Source: Oscillospiraceae bacterium
Lineage (GTDB): Bacteria > Bacillota > Clostridia > Oscillospirales > Acutalibacteraceae
DNA: 38,761 nt
Assembly: GCA_029004655.1 (NCBI GenBank)
Contig: JAQVYP010000001.1
Span: 1-38,761 of the forward strand
Direction: 5' to 3'
The translations under genes were made by a program, and so were the position numbers. This document shows, one piece after another, positions 1 to 7,347 of the stretch (position 1 is its first letter; each line of letters opens with the position of its first letter). Under the pieces are notes generated by a model. The model was not told the origin of the DNA and did no database searches. It saw only the letters and a list, made by a program, of their open reading frames with translations.

Positions 1-18
1 TATTATAATATTTCAAGC

Positions 19-53
19 ACCTGTTGCTCGTCACGGTGAGCGGCAACCGCAAA
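19..53. other. GC-rich hairpin at window edge
   Basis: An inverted repeat (GTTGCTC ... GAGCGGCAAC, imperfect) stands out from the AT-rich surroundings. It is upstream of the lgt promoter and there is no T-run after it. It may belong to a gene that ends outside the window. No function can be assigned. Confidence 0.25.
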
Positions 54-89
54 ATCTGTGCATATTATAACATTCATTCTTCGAATTTA

Positions 90-98
90 TGGTATAAT
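90..98 (+). promoter_or_regulatory. extended -10 promoter of lgt
   Basis: TGGTATAAT is an extended -10 element (TGn plus TATAAT) 37 bp before the lgt start codon. No good -35 hexamer is seen at the usual distance, which is normal for extended -10 promoters. A purine-rich ribosome binding site (AAAAGGAAG) follows at about 119. Confidence 0.55.
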
Positions 99-134
99 AT
101 AAAATAAACTATTTTATAAAAAGGAAGTGTCAGA

Positions 135-1172
135 ATGTCAGATGTTGTTTATAATGTGACTATTTTTGGCTTGAAATTTAACATTAAACCGGTTGCATTT
201 ACATTGCCTTTTGGCGGTGGCTGGGATATTTATTGGTATGGTATTATTATCGCAACCGGTTTTTTGCTTGCAATTATTTATGCTTGGAAAAATGCCGAAA
301 GATTTAATTTAGATATTGATCGACTGATCGACGTCGTTTTGGTTTCAACCCCTGTTGCAATTTTGTGCGCTCGTTCTTATTATTTGATTTTTGATGGTGA
401 AAAACTATCTGGAATCTCCGAATTTTTCGGAATGGATGGTTCGGGATTTTCAGGACTTGCCATTTATGGCGGAGTTATCGGAGCAGCGGTTTCCGCAATT
501 ATAATGTGCAAGGTGCGCAAGGTTAATGTTTTAGATGCGCTTGATATATCCGCTCTCGGATTCTTGATTGGCCAAGGAATAGGCCGTTGGGGGAATTTCT
601 TCAATCAGGAAGCTTTTGGTTCTGCAACGGGCAGCGATTTTTGGGGCATGACAAGTGAAAATGTTGCGTCTGAACTTGGAACAGGAAAGCTTGCACATCC
701 ATGCTTTTTGTATGAATCAATTTGGTGCATTGCCGGATTCTTCCTACTCCATAAACTCAGCAAGAACCGTAAATTCTCGGGACAAATTGTGTTGGGATAT
801 GGCGTATGGTATGGCTTTGGACGCACTATAATTGAGGGATTGCGTACTGATAGTCTTTACATAGGACCTTTCCGTGTTTCTCAAATGCTTTCACTTTTGT
901 TGTGTATAACTAGTGTTGTTGTTTATACTTTAATAATCAAGCGCAGAAAAGAATCGGAAAAAGATACGGAATACGTTCCGATTTTCGGTGATCTTGATGA
1001 TATAATAGCTGTTGGTGAAGAAACCGATCAAGAGGAGACCGGCAGTGAGCCCGAATATACTTCAACCTTCGGAAGTCTTGATGATACAGTAGCTTACGGT
1101 AATAATTGTGAAGATATAGAAGAAAAAAATGAAGTCGATCAGAACACATCTGATGACACGAAAATTGATTAA
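135..1172 (+). CDS. lgt: prolipoprotein diacylglyceryl transferase Lgt
   Basis: Lgt transfers a diacylglyceryl group from phosphatidylglycerol to the lipobox cysteine of prolipoproteins, the first step of lipoprotein maturation at the cytoplasmic membrane. The protein has several membrane segments, the Lgt signature GRWGNFFNQEAFG with its essential Arg/Asn/Glu residues, and the conserved HPCFLYES stretch. At 345 aa it is longer than typical Lgt (about 270 aa). The extra part is an acidic C-terminal tail after the last membrane helix, and it contains a 16-residue unit twice (residues about 279-294 and 307-322; core FG.LDD..A.G). The ATG has a good ribosome binding site (AAGGAAG). It is followed 53 bp later by folD on the same strand, probably in one transcript. 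The assignment is secure; the role of the tail is unknown. Confidence 0.95.
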   Translation: MSDVVYNVTIFGLKFNIKPVAFTLPFGGGWDIYWYGIIIATGFLLAIIYAWKNAERFNLDIDRLIDVVLVSTPVAILCARSYYLIFDGEKLSGISEFFGMDGSGFSGLAIYGGVIGAAVSAIIMCKVRKVNVLDALDISALGFLIGQGIGRWGNFFNQEAFGSATGSDFWGMTSENVASELGTGKLAHPCFLYESIWCIAGFFLLHKLSKNRKFSGQIVLGYGVWYGFGRTIIEGLRTDSLYIGPFRVSQMLSLLLCITSVVVYTLIIKRRKESEKDTEYVPIFGDLDDIIAVGEETDQEETGSEPEYTSTFGSLDDTVAYGNNCEDIEEKNEVDQNTSDDTKID

Positions 1173-1225
1173 CTTATAAATTTCAGGATGAAACGCTTCG
1201 GAGCGGCAATAAGGAGATATTAAAT

Positions 1226-2077
1226 ATGGCACAGATTATTGATGGAAAAGCAATATCACAGGCAGTTAAGGATAGAGTTGGCAAAGAGGTTGCCGAGCTC
1301 AATGAAAAAAGAATAACTCCGGGCTTAGCAGTTATAATTGTCGGAGCCGATCCAGCTTCTTTGGTTTATGTCGGATCCAAAAAGCGGGCTTGCAGTGCTC
1401 TTGGTATGTATTCAGAAGAACATTCATTGCCTGAAAACGTATCTCAGGAAGAGCTTCTTGCCCTGGTGGAATGCCTTAATAACCGCAGTGATATTAACGG
1501 AATTTTGTGTCAGCTTCCACTGCCAAAACATCTTGATGAAAAGTCAGTTATAAATGCTATTTCCCCTGAAAAGGATGTGGACGCATTTCATCCGGCAAAT
1601 GTTGGTCGTATTATGATTGGAGATTACGACTTTCTACCTTGTACCCCTGCAGGTATAATGGAAATGTTGGTCGCTTCAAATATTGATGTTTCGGGTAAAC
1701 ATTGTGTTGTAATCGGTCGTTCAAATATTGTTGGCAAACCAATGGCAATGCTGATGCTGCACAAAAATGCAACCGTCACTATTTGCCATTCAAAAACAAA
1801 AAATTTGTCGGAAATATGCCGTCAAGCTGATATCTTGGTTGCGGCGGTTGGTCGTGCAAGGTTTGTAACAGCTGATATGGTGAAGCCGGGCGCAGTTGTT
1901 ATTGATGTTGGCATGAACCGTCCCGATGGCATACTTTGCGGTGATGTCGATTTTGATGAGGTTTCCAAAGTTTGTTCTTCAATAACGCCTGTTCCGGGTG
2001 GAGTTGGACCTATGACAATTGCAATGCTGATGCAAAACACCCTTACAGCAGCAAAACGTCAAAATGGGATCGTATAA
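1226..2077 (+). CDS. folD: bifunctional methylenetetrahydrofolate dehydrogenase/cyclohydrolase FolD
   Basis: FolD interconverts 5,10-methylene-THF, 5,10-methenyl-THF and 10-formyl-THF in cytosolic one-carbon metabolism, feeding purine and formyl-Met-tRNA synthesis. The 283 aa match the normal family length. Visible signatures are YVGSKKRA with the catalytic lysine, the QLPLPKHLDE substrate loop, the nucleotide-binding GRSNIVGKPMAMLM segment and the C-terminal PVPGGVGPMTIAML motif. AAGGAG lies about 10 nt before the ATG. It sits between lgt and an exported protein gene, all co-directional with short gaps. Confidence 0.96.
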   Translation: MAQIIDGKAISQAVKDRVGKEVAELNEKRITPGLAVIIVGADPASLVYVGSKKRACSALGMYSEEHSLPENVSQEELLALVECLNNRSDINGILCQLPLPKHLDEKSVINAISPEKDVDAFHPANVGRIMIGDYDFLPCTPAGIMEMLVASNIDVSGKHCVVIGRSNIVGKPMAMLMLHKNATVTICHSKTKNLSEICRQADILVAAVGRARFVTADMVKPGAVVIDVGMNRPDGILCGDVDFDEVSKVCSSITPVPGGVGPMTIAMLMQNTLTAAKRQNGIV

Positions 2078-2106
2078 AACCTAATAAATAAAAGGATGTG
2101 ATAAAA

Positions 2107-2835
2107 GTGAAAAAGACAATTCTTTCAATTTTTGTCATGGCTTTATTACTATCGCTTTTTACTTTCCCAGTCCAAGCTGAAACCTATTCATTTAAACAAG
2201 AAAACCTTAGAATTGGTTTCTCGGATGAATATACAGTTTTAACCCCAAGCAATTTAAATAAAAACAGTGATATAGTTGAGGCTATTGGCCATTCAGTTAC
2301 ATCGCTTAAAACCAACATGCAAAATAACGGCATTATTTTAATGGCAGTGACAGACAAAAACCAGCACCAAATACAACTGAAATCTGCTACAACCACCTTT
2401 ACATCAGAAATTGTATCACTGTCTAGCTTATCCGGCACTCAACTCGATACTGTAGCAACCCAGCTTGTCGGAAAAGATTATGAAGTGGCATATAAAAACA
2501 ATATAGTGTTTCTTAAAATCAAAACATTAACAAGCGAGTATACTTCAGTTCAATATGTCACTGTGGAAAACGGCAAATTGTACACACTGGTGTATTACGG
2601 CGCTGATCTGTCAAGATTAGACACGGTTTTAAATTCACTTATTATAACAGAAATTAGCGGTTTTTCGTTGCTTGATGGCACAACTGTTTTGCAAATTGTG
2701 CTTATATCGATTGTCATTGTTGCTGTTATGGTTGCAGTTGTTTTATTAATTATTTCTTTTATTAAAGATTATAAAGATCGTAACGGTGAAAACGACGTTA
2801 GAGATTATATAAAAATAAAACGCAGAAAATTCTAG
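2107..2835 (+). CDS. exported, single-pass membrane protein of unknown function
   Basis: I do not recognise the family. The 242-residue product starts with a short lysine-rich stretch and a hydrophobic signal sequence ending near VQA-E. A hydrophilic extracellular region of roughly 160 residues rich in Ser/Thr follows, then one strong membrane helix (about residues 195-222, many V/I) and a basic cytoplasmic tail ending KIKRRKF. The topology is that of a type I membrane protein. GTG at 2107 is preferred because AAAGGA lies 10 nt upstream; GTG at 2098 is in frame but too close to the same site. It follows folD by 29 bp and probably ends the lgt-folD transcript. No terminator was found behind it. 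Confidence 0.75.
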   Translation: MKKTILSIFVMALLLSLFTFPVQAETYSFKQENLRIGFSDEYTVLTPSNLNKNSDIVEAIGHSVTSLKTNMQNNGIILMAVTDKNQHQIQLKSATTTFTSEIVSLSSLSGTQLDTVATQLVGKDYEVAYKNNIVFLKIKTLTSEYTSVQYVTVENGKLYTLVYYGADLSRLDTVLNSLIITEISGFSLLDGTTVLQIVLISIVIVAVMVAVVLLIISFIKDYKDRNGENDVRDYIKIKRRKF

Positions 2836-2916
2836 CATTTACAAACTTAATATAGTTATTTTAATATTTTAATATTTGATTAAATTATGGAAAACAATAA
2901 AGTTAAAGTATTATTA

Positions 2917-2945
2917 TTGACAAGTATATTTATTCGTGATAAAAT
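2917..2945 (+). promoter_or_regulatory. sigma-A promoter of the polyamine operon
   Basis: A consensus -35 TTGACA (2917-2922), a 17-bp spacer and a near-consensus -10 TAAAAT (2940-2945) predict transcription from about 2952. The next coding gene on this strand is speD at 3382, so the transcript would carry an untranslated leader of about 430 nt. Confidence 0.7.
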
Positions 2946-2951
2946 TCTTAA

Positions 2952-3350
2952 ATGTAGCGTAATATAAATTTTTTACAATATATTTTACTTTGCAGAATTT
3001 TGACCGCACTAATGCTTTTTTTGAAAGTATTAGGAAAAAGAGGCCGGACGGACAGCCGGGTCAAATGCCGATTGGCAACTTTGTTGCCTTATTGATTAAG
3101 CTAAAGTGCAATAATGCGTTGATGCTTACTTTTTATAAGTTGGTTACTTAAAACCGTGTGTGGAGAACACATCACACTTGTGAAACGATCAATAAGAGTA
3201 GTAAAAGTATTTTGCTTGGGCAAAAATGTGCTATATAGACTCTGATTCTTGTCAAATATTGCGTTGATTTTTCAACTCAGTAAATACGGATGAATTATCG
3301 AAGAACACAAGTGTAACCGGTTTTAAACCGTCTCTTGAGTTCTTTTTATT
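2952..3350 (+). promoter_or_regulatory. structured 5' leader of the polyamine operon, class unknown
   Basis: The stretch between the promoter and speD has several strong local hairpins: CTAATGCTTT with AAAGTATTAG (3010-3033), a CCGG...CCGG stem (3044-3059) and GGCAAC-TTT-GTTGCC (3074-3088). TTTTGACC near 2998 can pair with GGGTCAAA near 3057 and close a multibranched domain. A terminator-like hairpin ends the region just before the speD ribosome binding site. This layout fits a riboswitch or attenuator. No SAM, lysine, guanidine, T-box or manganese riboswitch core was recognised, and it does not look like RNase P RNA, tmRNA or SRP RNA. The same region contains a 53-codon open frame without a plausible start. 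Confidence 0.5.
3301..3350 (+). terminator. intrinsic-terminator-like hairpin before speD
   Basis: AAGAAC pairs with GTTCTT, CAAG with CTTG, and an inner CGGT with ACCG, giving a long interrupted stem followed by TTTTTATT. It lies 32 nt before the speD start, so read-through must be required for operon expression. This is the expected position of an attenuator. Confidence 0.6.
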
Positions 3351-3381
3351 TGCAAATTTCTAATTAAAAGGAAGCGGTATT

Positions 3382-4185
3382 ATGATCAGTAATATACAAG
3401 AAAAATTAAAACTTTATGGATTTAATAATCTTACAAAGTCGCTAAGCTTTAATATTTTTGATGTTTGCTATGCCAAAACTGAGCGTGAGCAAAAAGATTA
3501 CATCGAATATATTGACGAACAATACAATTCCGAGCGTCTTACTGCAATCATCACAAATGTTGCAAAAATGATTGGCGCCACTGTTTTAAGCATTTCTCGT
3601 CAGGATTATGAGCCTCAAGGCTCCAGCGTGGCATTTTTGATTGCTGAGGAATCTGTTGCTAAGCGTTTCACCGCTAATGATGAAGAGATATTGGCTCATC
3701 TTGATAAAAGCCATATCACCGTTCATACCTATCCGGAGTTTCATCCTGGCACATCAATTTCAACTTTCAGAGTGGATATAGATGTTGCCACATGCGGTGA
3801 AATCACCCCGCTTAGCACACTGGACTATCTGATTGGAAGCTTTGATTCCGATATTATCACAATGGATTATCGGGTCAGAGGATTCACAAGGGACATGACT
3901 GGCCATAAGCTGTTTATTGACCATGAAATTACATCAATTCAGGATTACATTGACAAGAAAACACTTCAACGATATGATGCTATTGACATCAATGTTTACC
4001 AGTCCAATATTTTTCACACCAAATTGCTGATAAAGGACATTGAACTTCAACACTATCTTTTTAATACTGATGTATACGAGCTTCCGCCAAAGGTGCGCCT
4101 TGATATTTTGAACAACCTTCACCGTGAGATGATTGAAATATACAGTGGCACAAATGTCTATTTGGGTGCAGATAAAAATGAATAA
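3382..4185 (+). CDS. speD: S-adenosylmethionine decarboxylase proenzyme SpeD
   Basis: SpeD makes decarboxylated S-adenosylmethionine, the aminopropyl donor for spermidine synthesis. The 267-aa protein is of the long Escherichia coli-like class rather than the short Bacillus SpeH class. It has LYGFNNLTKSLSFNIFD near the N-terminus, RQDYEPQGSSV, and the self-processing site DKSHITVHTYPE, where Ser110 becomes the pyruvoyl group. DYRVRGFTRD and VNVYQSNIFHTK follow. The ATG has AAAGGAAGCGG upstream. It is the first gene of a six-gene operon, behind a long structured leader, and overlaps the next gene by 8 nt, suggesting translational coupling. Confidence 0.95.
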   Translation: MISNIQEKLKLYGFNNLTKSLSFNIFDVCYAKTEREQKDYIEYIDEQYNSERLTAIITNVAKMIGATVLSISRQDYEPQGSSVAFLIAEESVAKRFTANDEEILAHLDKSHITVHTYPEFHPGTSISTFRVDIDVATCGEITPLSTLDYLIGSFDSDIITMDYRVRGFTRDMTGHKLFIDHEITSIQDYIDKKTLQRYDAIDINVYQSNIFHTKLLIKDIELQHYLFNTDVYELPPKVRLDILNNLHREMIEIYSGTNVYLGADKNE

Positions 4186-5635
4186 TGAAGATCAAAATAA
4201 AGCCCCAATAGCTGAGGCTTTGACAAATTTTAAAAAAATGAGGGTTGTCCCATTTGACGTGCCGGGGCATAAGCGCGGTAGAGGAACGCCCGAACTTTCA
4301 AGTTTTTTAGGGAAAACCTGCCTCGAAACCGATGTTAATTCCATGAAACCGCTTGATAATCTTTGCCATCCGATTTCCGTAATTCGTGAAGCAGAAGAAC
4401 TGGCGGCAGATGCTTTTGGAGCAGTGCAAGCATTCTTTATGGTGGGTGGAACAACATCAGCCGTGCAATCCATGATTTTATCGGTATGCAAAGATGGAGA
4501 TAAAATAATTTTACCCCGCAATGTTCACCGCAGTGCAATCAACGCAATAATTCTTTGCGGTGCTATACCTGTTTATATTAATCCGCAAACCGATTGTAAT
4601 CTGGGTATTTCACTTGGCATGAAAACAGATGATGTGATTCGTGCTATGTTGGACAATCCTGATGCAAAAGCAGTGCTTGTTAACAATCCTACTTATTATG
4701 GCATTGTGTCTGATTTAAAAGCAATTACAGAGGCCGCACATAAGTTACGGATAATGGTGTTGGCAGACGAGGCTCACGGTACACACTTCTATTTTGGCGA
4801 TGACATGCCTATCTCTGCTATGGCAGCAGGCGCAGACTTTGCCGCAGTCAGCATGCATAAATCGGGCGGCTCGCTGACACAAAGTTCCTTTTTGCTTTGT
4901 GGTAAATCAGTTAATGTGGGATATGTCAGACAAATTATTAATTTAACCCAAACCACCAGCGGATCATATTTGTTGCTTTCAAGCCTTGATATTGCCAGAA
5001 AAACTTTGGCTCTTAAAGGCAGGCAAATATTTAAGCAGGTTCAAGATTTGACCACCTATGCAAGAGAAGAAATTAACCGTATCGGCGACTTTTATGCATA
5101 TTCCAAGGAAATAGTCAATGGCGATACAATATTTGATTTCGATACAACGAAGCTATCAGTCTACACTTATGATGTGGGGCTTGCCGGAATTGAAATATAT
5201 GATATTTTGCGGGATGAATTTGATATTCAAGTGGAGTTCGGAGATTTGTCCAATATTTTAGCGTATGTTTCAGTTGGCGATCGAGAACGCGATATTGAAC
5301 GACTTGTTTCTGCTCTTGCTGAAATAAGGCGTAAATATAAACGTGAAAAAGCCCATTTGCATAAATATGAATATATTAGCCCAACAGTAGCTTTGACTCC
5401 TAAAGAGGCGTTTTACAGTGATAAGAAATCAGTACCCCTTGAAACAAGTTGCGGCGAAATATGCACGGAATTTGTAATGTGCTATCCTCCGGGAATTCCG
5501 ATTCTTGCTCCCGGCGAACGCATAACCAGGGGAATTATTGATTATATTAAATATGCGAGGGAAAAAGGTTGCTCATTAACGGGACCTGAAGATATGGATA
5601 TTAATTTCATTAATATTTGCAGAAAGGGTGGCTGA
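4178..5635 (+). CDS. speA: PLP-dependent arginine decarboxylase (Orn/Lys/Arg decarboxylase family)
   Basis: This is a fold-type I PLP decarboxylase of the short Bacillus SpeA-like form (485 aa). The internal aldimine lysine is in SMHKSGGSLTQSS (about residue 228); ADEAHGTHFYFG gives the PLP-binding aspartate and histidine. The C-terminal domain carries CYPPGIPILAPGE. Sequence alone does not separate arginine, lysine and ornithine specificity. Arginine is favoured because an agmatinase gene lies two genes downstream, giving arginine to agmatine to putrescine. ATG 4178 overlaps the end of speD and fits family N-termini better than the longer frame. speE starts 3 nt after its stop. Confidence 0.88.
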   Translation: MNNEDQNKAPIAEALTNFKKMRVVPFDVPGHKRGRGTPELSSFLGKTCLETDVNSMKPLDNLCHPISVIREAEELAADAFGAVQAFFMVGGTTSAVQSMILSVCKDGDKIILPRNVHRSAINAIILCGAIPVYINPQTDCNLGISLGMKTDDVIRAMLDNPDAKAVLVNNPTYYGIVSDLKAITEAAHKLRIMVLADEAHGTHFYFGDDMPISAMAAGADFAAVSMHKSGGSLTQSSFLLCGKSVNVGYVRQIINLTQTTSGSYLLLSSLDIARKTLALKGRQIFKQVQDLTTYAREEINRIGDFYAYSKEIVNGDTIFDFDTTKLSVYTYDVGLAGIEIYDILRDEFDIQVEFGDLSNILAYVSVGDRERDIERLVSALAEIRRKYKREKAHLHKYEYISPTVALTPKEAFYSDKKSVPLETSCGEICTEFVMCYPPGIPILAPGERITRGIIDYIKYAREKGCSLTGPEDMDINFINICRKGG

Positions 5636-5637
5636 AA

Positions 5638-6489
5638 TTGGAACTGTGGTTTTCAGAAAAGCATACCGAAAATGTTAAATTATCAATAAAGGTTAGCGAA
5701 CATCTTTTTCACGAACAAAGTGGTTTTCAGCAGATAGATGTTTTTGATTCTATTGAGTTTGGGCGTTTTTTAACTCTCGACGGTTACATGATGTTGACCG
5801 AAAAAGATGAATTTATTTATCATGAAATGATGGTTCATGTACCAATGGCCGTACATCCATCGATAAAACGTGTTCTGATTATCGGTGCTGGTGACGGCGG
5901 TGTGCTTCGTGAATTAATAAAATATGATTACATTGAAAAAATTGACTTGGTGGAAATTGACGCGGAAGTTATAAAGGTTTGCAGAGAATACTTGCCCTTC
6001 ACTGCATGCGGATTTGACGATGAGCGTGTAAACATCACTTGTCAAGATGGACTTAAGTTCATTCGACATCCACATGATGAATATGATTTAATTATTGTCG
6101 ATTCTACTGACCCATTTGGCCCCGGAGAAGGCTTGTTTACAAGGGAATTTTACGGAAACTGTTACAAGGCTTTGCACGAAGACGGAATTTTAATCAATCA
6201 ACATGAAAGCCCGTTTTATAAGGAAGATGCGGCGGCGGTAACATATATTCACAAAAGAATTGTTGAATCATTTGAAGTCGCGCGAGTCTATCAAGCACAT
6301 ATTCCGACCTATCCTTCAGGGCATTGGCTGTTTGGTTTTGCTTCTAAAAAATATCATCCGGTAAAAGATATGAGAGCTAGCGAGTGGAAATCTTTGAATA
6401 TTAAGACCAGATACTATAATACCAATCTTCATCTGGGATCTTTTTATCTGCCAAATTACGTTGAGGAGTTACTTGTTGATGTGGAATAA
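5638..6489 (+). CDS. speE: spermidine synthase (polyamine aminopropyltransferase) SpeE
   Basis: SpeE transfers the aminopropyl group of decarboxylated SAM to putrescine, giving spermidine and methylthioadenosine. The 283-aa protein has the N-terminal ELWFSEKHTENVK segment, the YHEMMVHVP substrate region, the SAM-binding IIGAGDGGVLRE motif, the catalytic-loop IVDSTDPFGPG and YPSGHWLFGF near the end. The start is taken as TTG 5638, because AAAGGGTGG lies 6 nt upstream and the protein then begins at the conserved ELWF. It is sandwiched between speA (2-nt gap) and speB (11-nt overlap). Agmatine as an alternative acceptor cannot be excluded from sequence. Confidence 0.94.
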   Translation: MELWFSEKHTENVKLSIKVSEHLFHEQSGFQQIDVFDSIEFGRFLTLDGYMMLTEKDEFIYHEMMVHVPMAVHPSIKRVLIIGAGDGGVLRELIKYDYIEKIDLVEIDAEVIKVCREYLPFTACGFDDERVNITCQDGLKFIRHPHDEYDLIIVDSTDPFGPGEGLFTREFYGNCYKALHEDGILINQHESPFYKEDAAAVTYIHKRIVESFEVARVYQAHIPTYPSGHWLFGFASKKYHPVKDMRASEWKSLNIKTRYYNTNLHLGSFYLPNYVEELLVDVE

Positions 6490-7345
6490 AAATGTTGAAA
6501 CATTTATCGGTTGCGACAGCGACTACGTAGATGCTGATATTATAATGTTCGGTGCTCCATTTGACTCTACAACTTCATATCGTCCGGGCACAAGATTTGC
6601 AAGCAAAGCGATCCGTTCAGAATCGTTCGGACTTGAGACCTACAGTCCCTATCAAGATAGGGATATGAGTGAAATCAAAGTTTTTGACGGCGGCGATTTA
6701 GAGCTTTGCTTTGGTGATACACAAGTTGCCCTTTCCGCGATAAGCGAGGCTGTCCAAAAAATAATTAACAGCAACAAGCGTCCGTTTATGATTGGTGGAG
6801 AACACCTTGTTACATTGGGCGCGGTTCGGGAAACGATAAAAAAATATCCCGATTTACACATAATTCACTTTGATGCACACACAGATTTGCGTGACGATTA
6901 TCTTGGAGCAAAACTATCACATGCAACAGTTATCAGACGTTGCTACGATTTAGTCGGAGAAGGCAAAATATTTCAATTCGGAATGCGATCAGGCGAAAAA
7001 TGTGAGTTCCTATTTGCCCGAGAGCACAACATTTTTCATCCGTTTAACCTTAACGGACTTGACAAGGTTGTGGCTCAGTTGCAAGGCAAACCTGTCTATT
7101 TTACGCTTGATTTAGATGTTTTGGATCCCTCGATTTTCCCCGGCACAGGAACGCCCGAAGCCGGAGGTATTACATTTATGGAGTTGCTGAATGCAATAAT
7201 TAATATTGGACAACTTAACATTGTCGGATGCGACGTGAATGAACTTGCACCGATTTACGATCAGAGCGGCTCATCAACGGCTGTTGCATGCAAGGTTGTA
7301 AGAGAACTGTTGTTATCAATAGGCAACCGAAAGGAGAATATATAA
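6479..7345 (+). CDS. speB: agmatinase / ureohydrolase SpeB
   Basis: This is a ureohydrolase of the arginase-agmatinase superfamily (288 aa), predicted to split agmatine into putrescine and urea with a binuclear Mn centre. The metal ligands are visible in GGEH, HFDAHTDLR and LDLDVLDPS; the agmatinase-type PGTGTPEAGG follows. ATG 6479 is chosen because GAGGAG lies 10 nt upstream inside the end of speE, giving an 11-nt overlap. Within this operon it links SpeA to SpeE. Some relatives instead hydrolyse N1-aminopropylagmatine to spermidine, which would also fit this gene set. Confidence 0.9.
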   Translation: MWNKNVETFIGCDSDYVDADIIMFGAPFDSTTSYRPGTRFASKAIRSESFGLETYSPYQDRDMSEIKVFDGGDLELCFGDTQVALSAISEAVQKIINSNKRPFMIGGEHLVTLGAVRETIKKYPDLHIIHFDAHTDLRDDYLGAKLSHATVIRRCYDLVGEGKIFQFGMRSGEKCEFLFAREHNIFHPFNLNGLDKVVAQLQGKPVYFTLDLDVLDPSIFPGTGTPEAGGITFMELLNAIINIGQLNIVGCDVNELAPIYDQSGSSTAVACKVVRELLLSIGNRKENI

Positions 7346-7347
7346 AT

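Noticed and set aside
2952..3350. RNase P RNA, tmRNA, SRP RNA or 6S RNA as explanation of the speD leader
   Set aside because: None of the conserved cores (for example GAGGAAAGTCC of RNase P or the tRNA-like ends of tmRNA) was found; 6S cannot be fully excluded but the terminator directly before speD fits a leader better.
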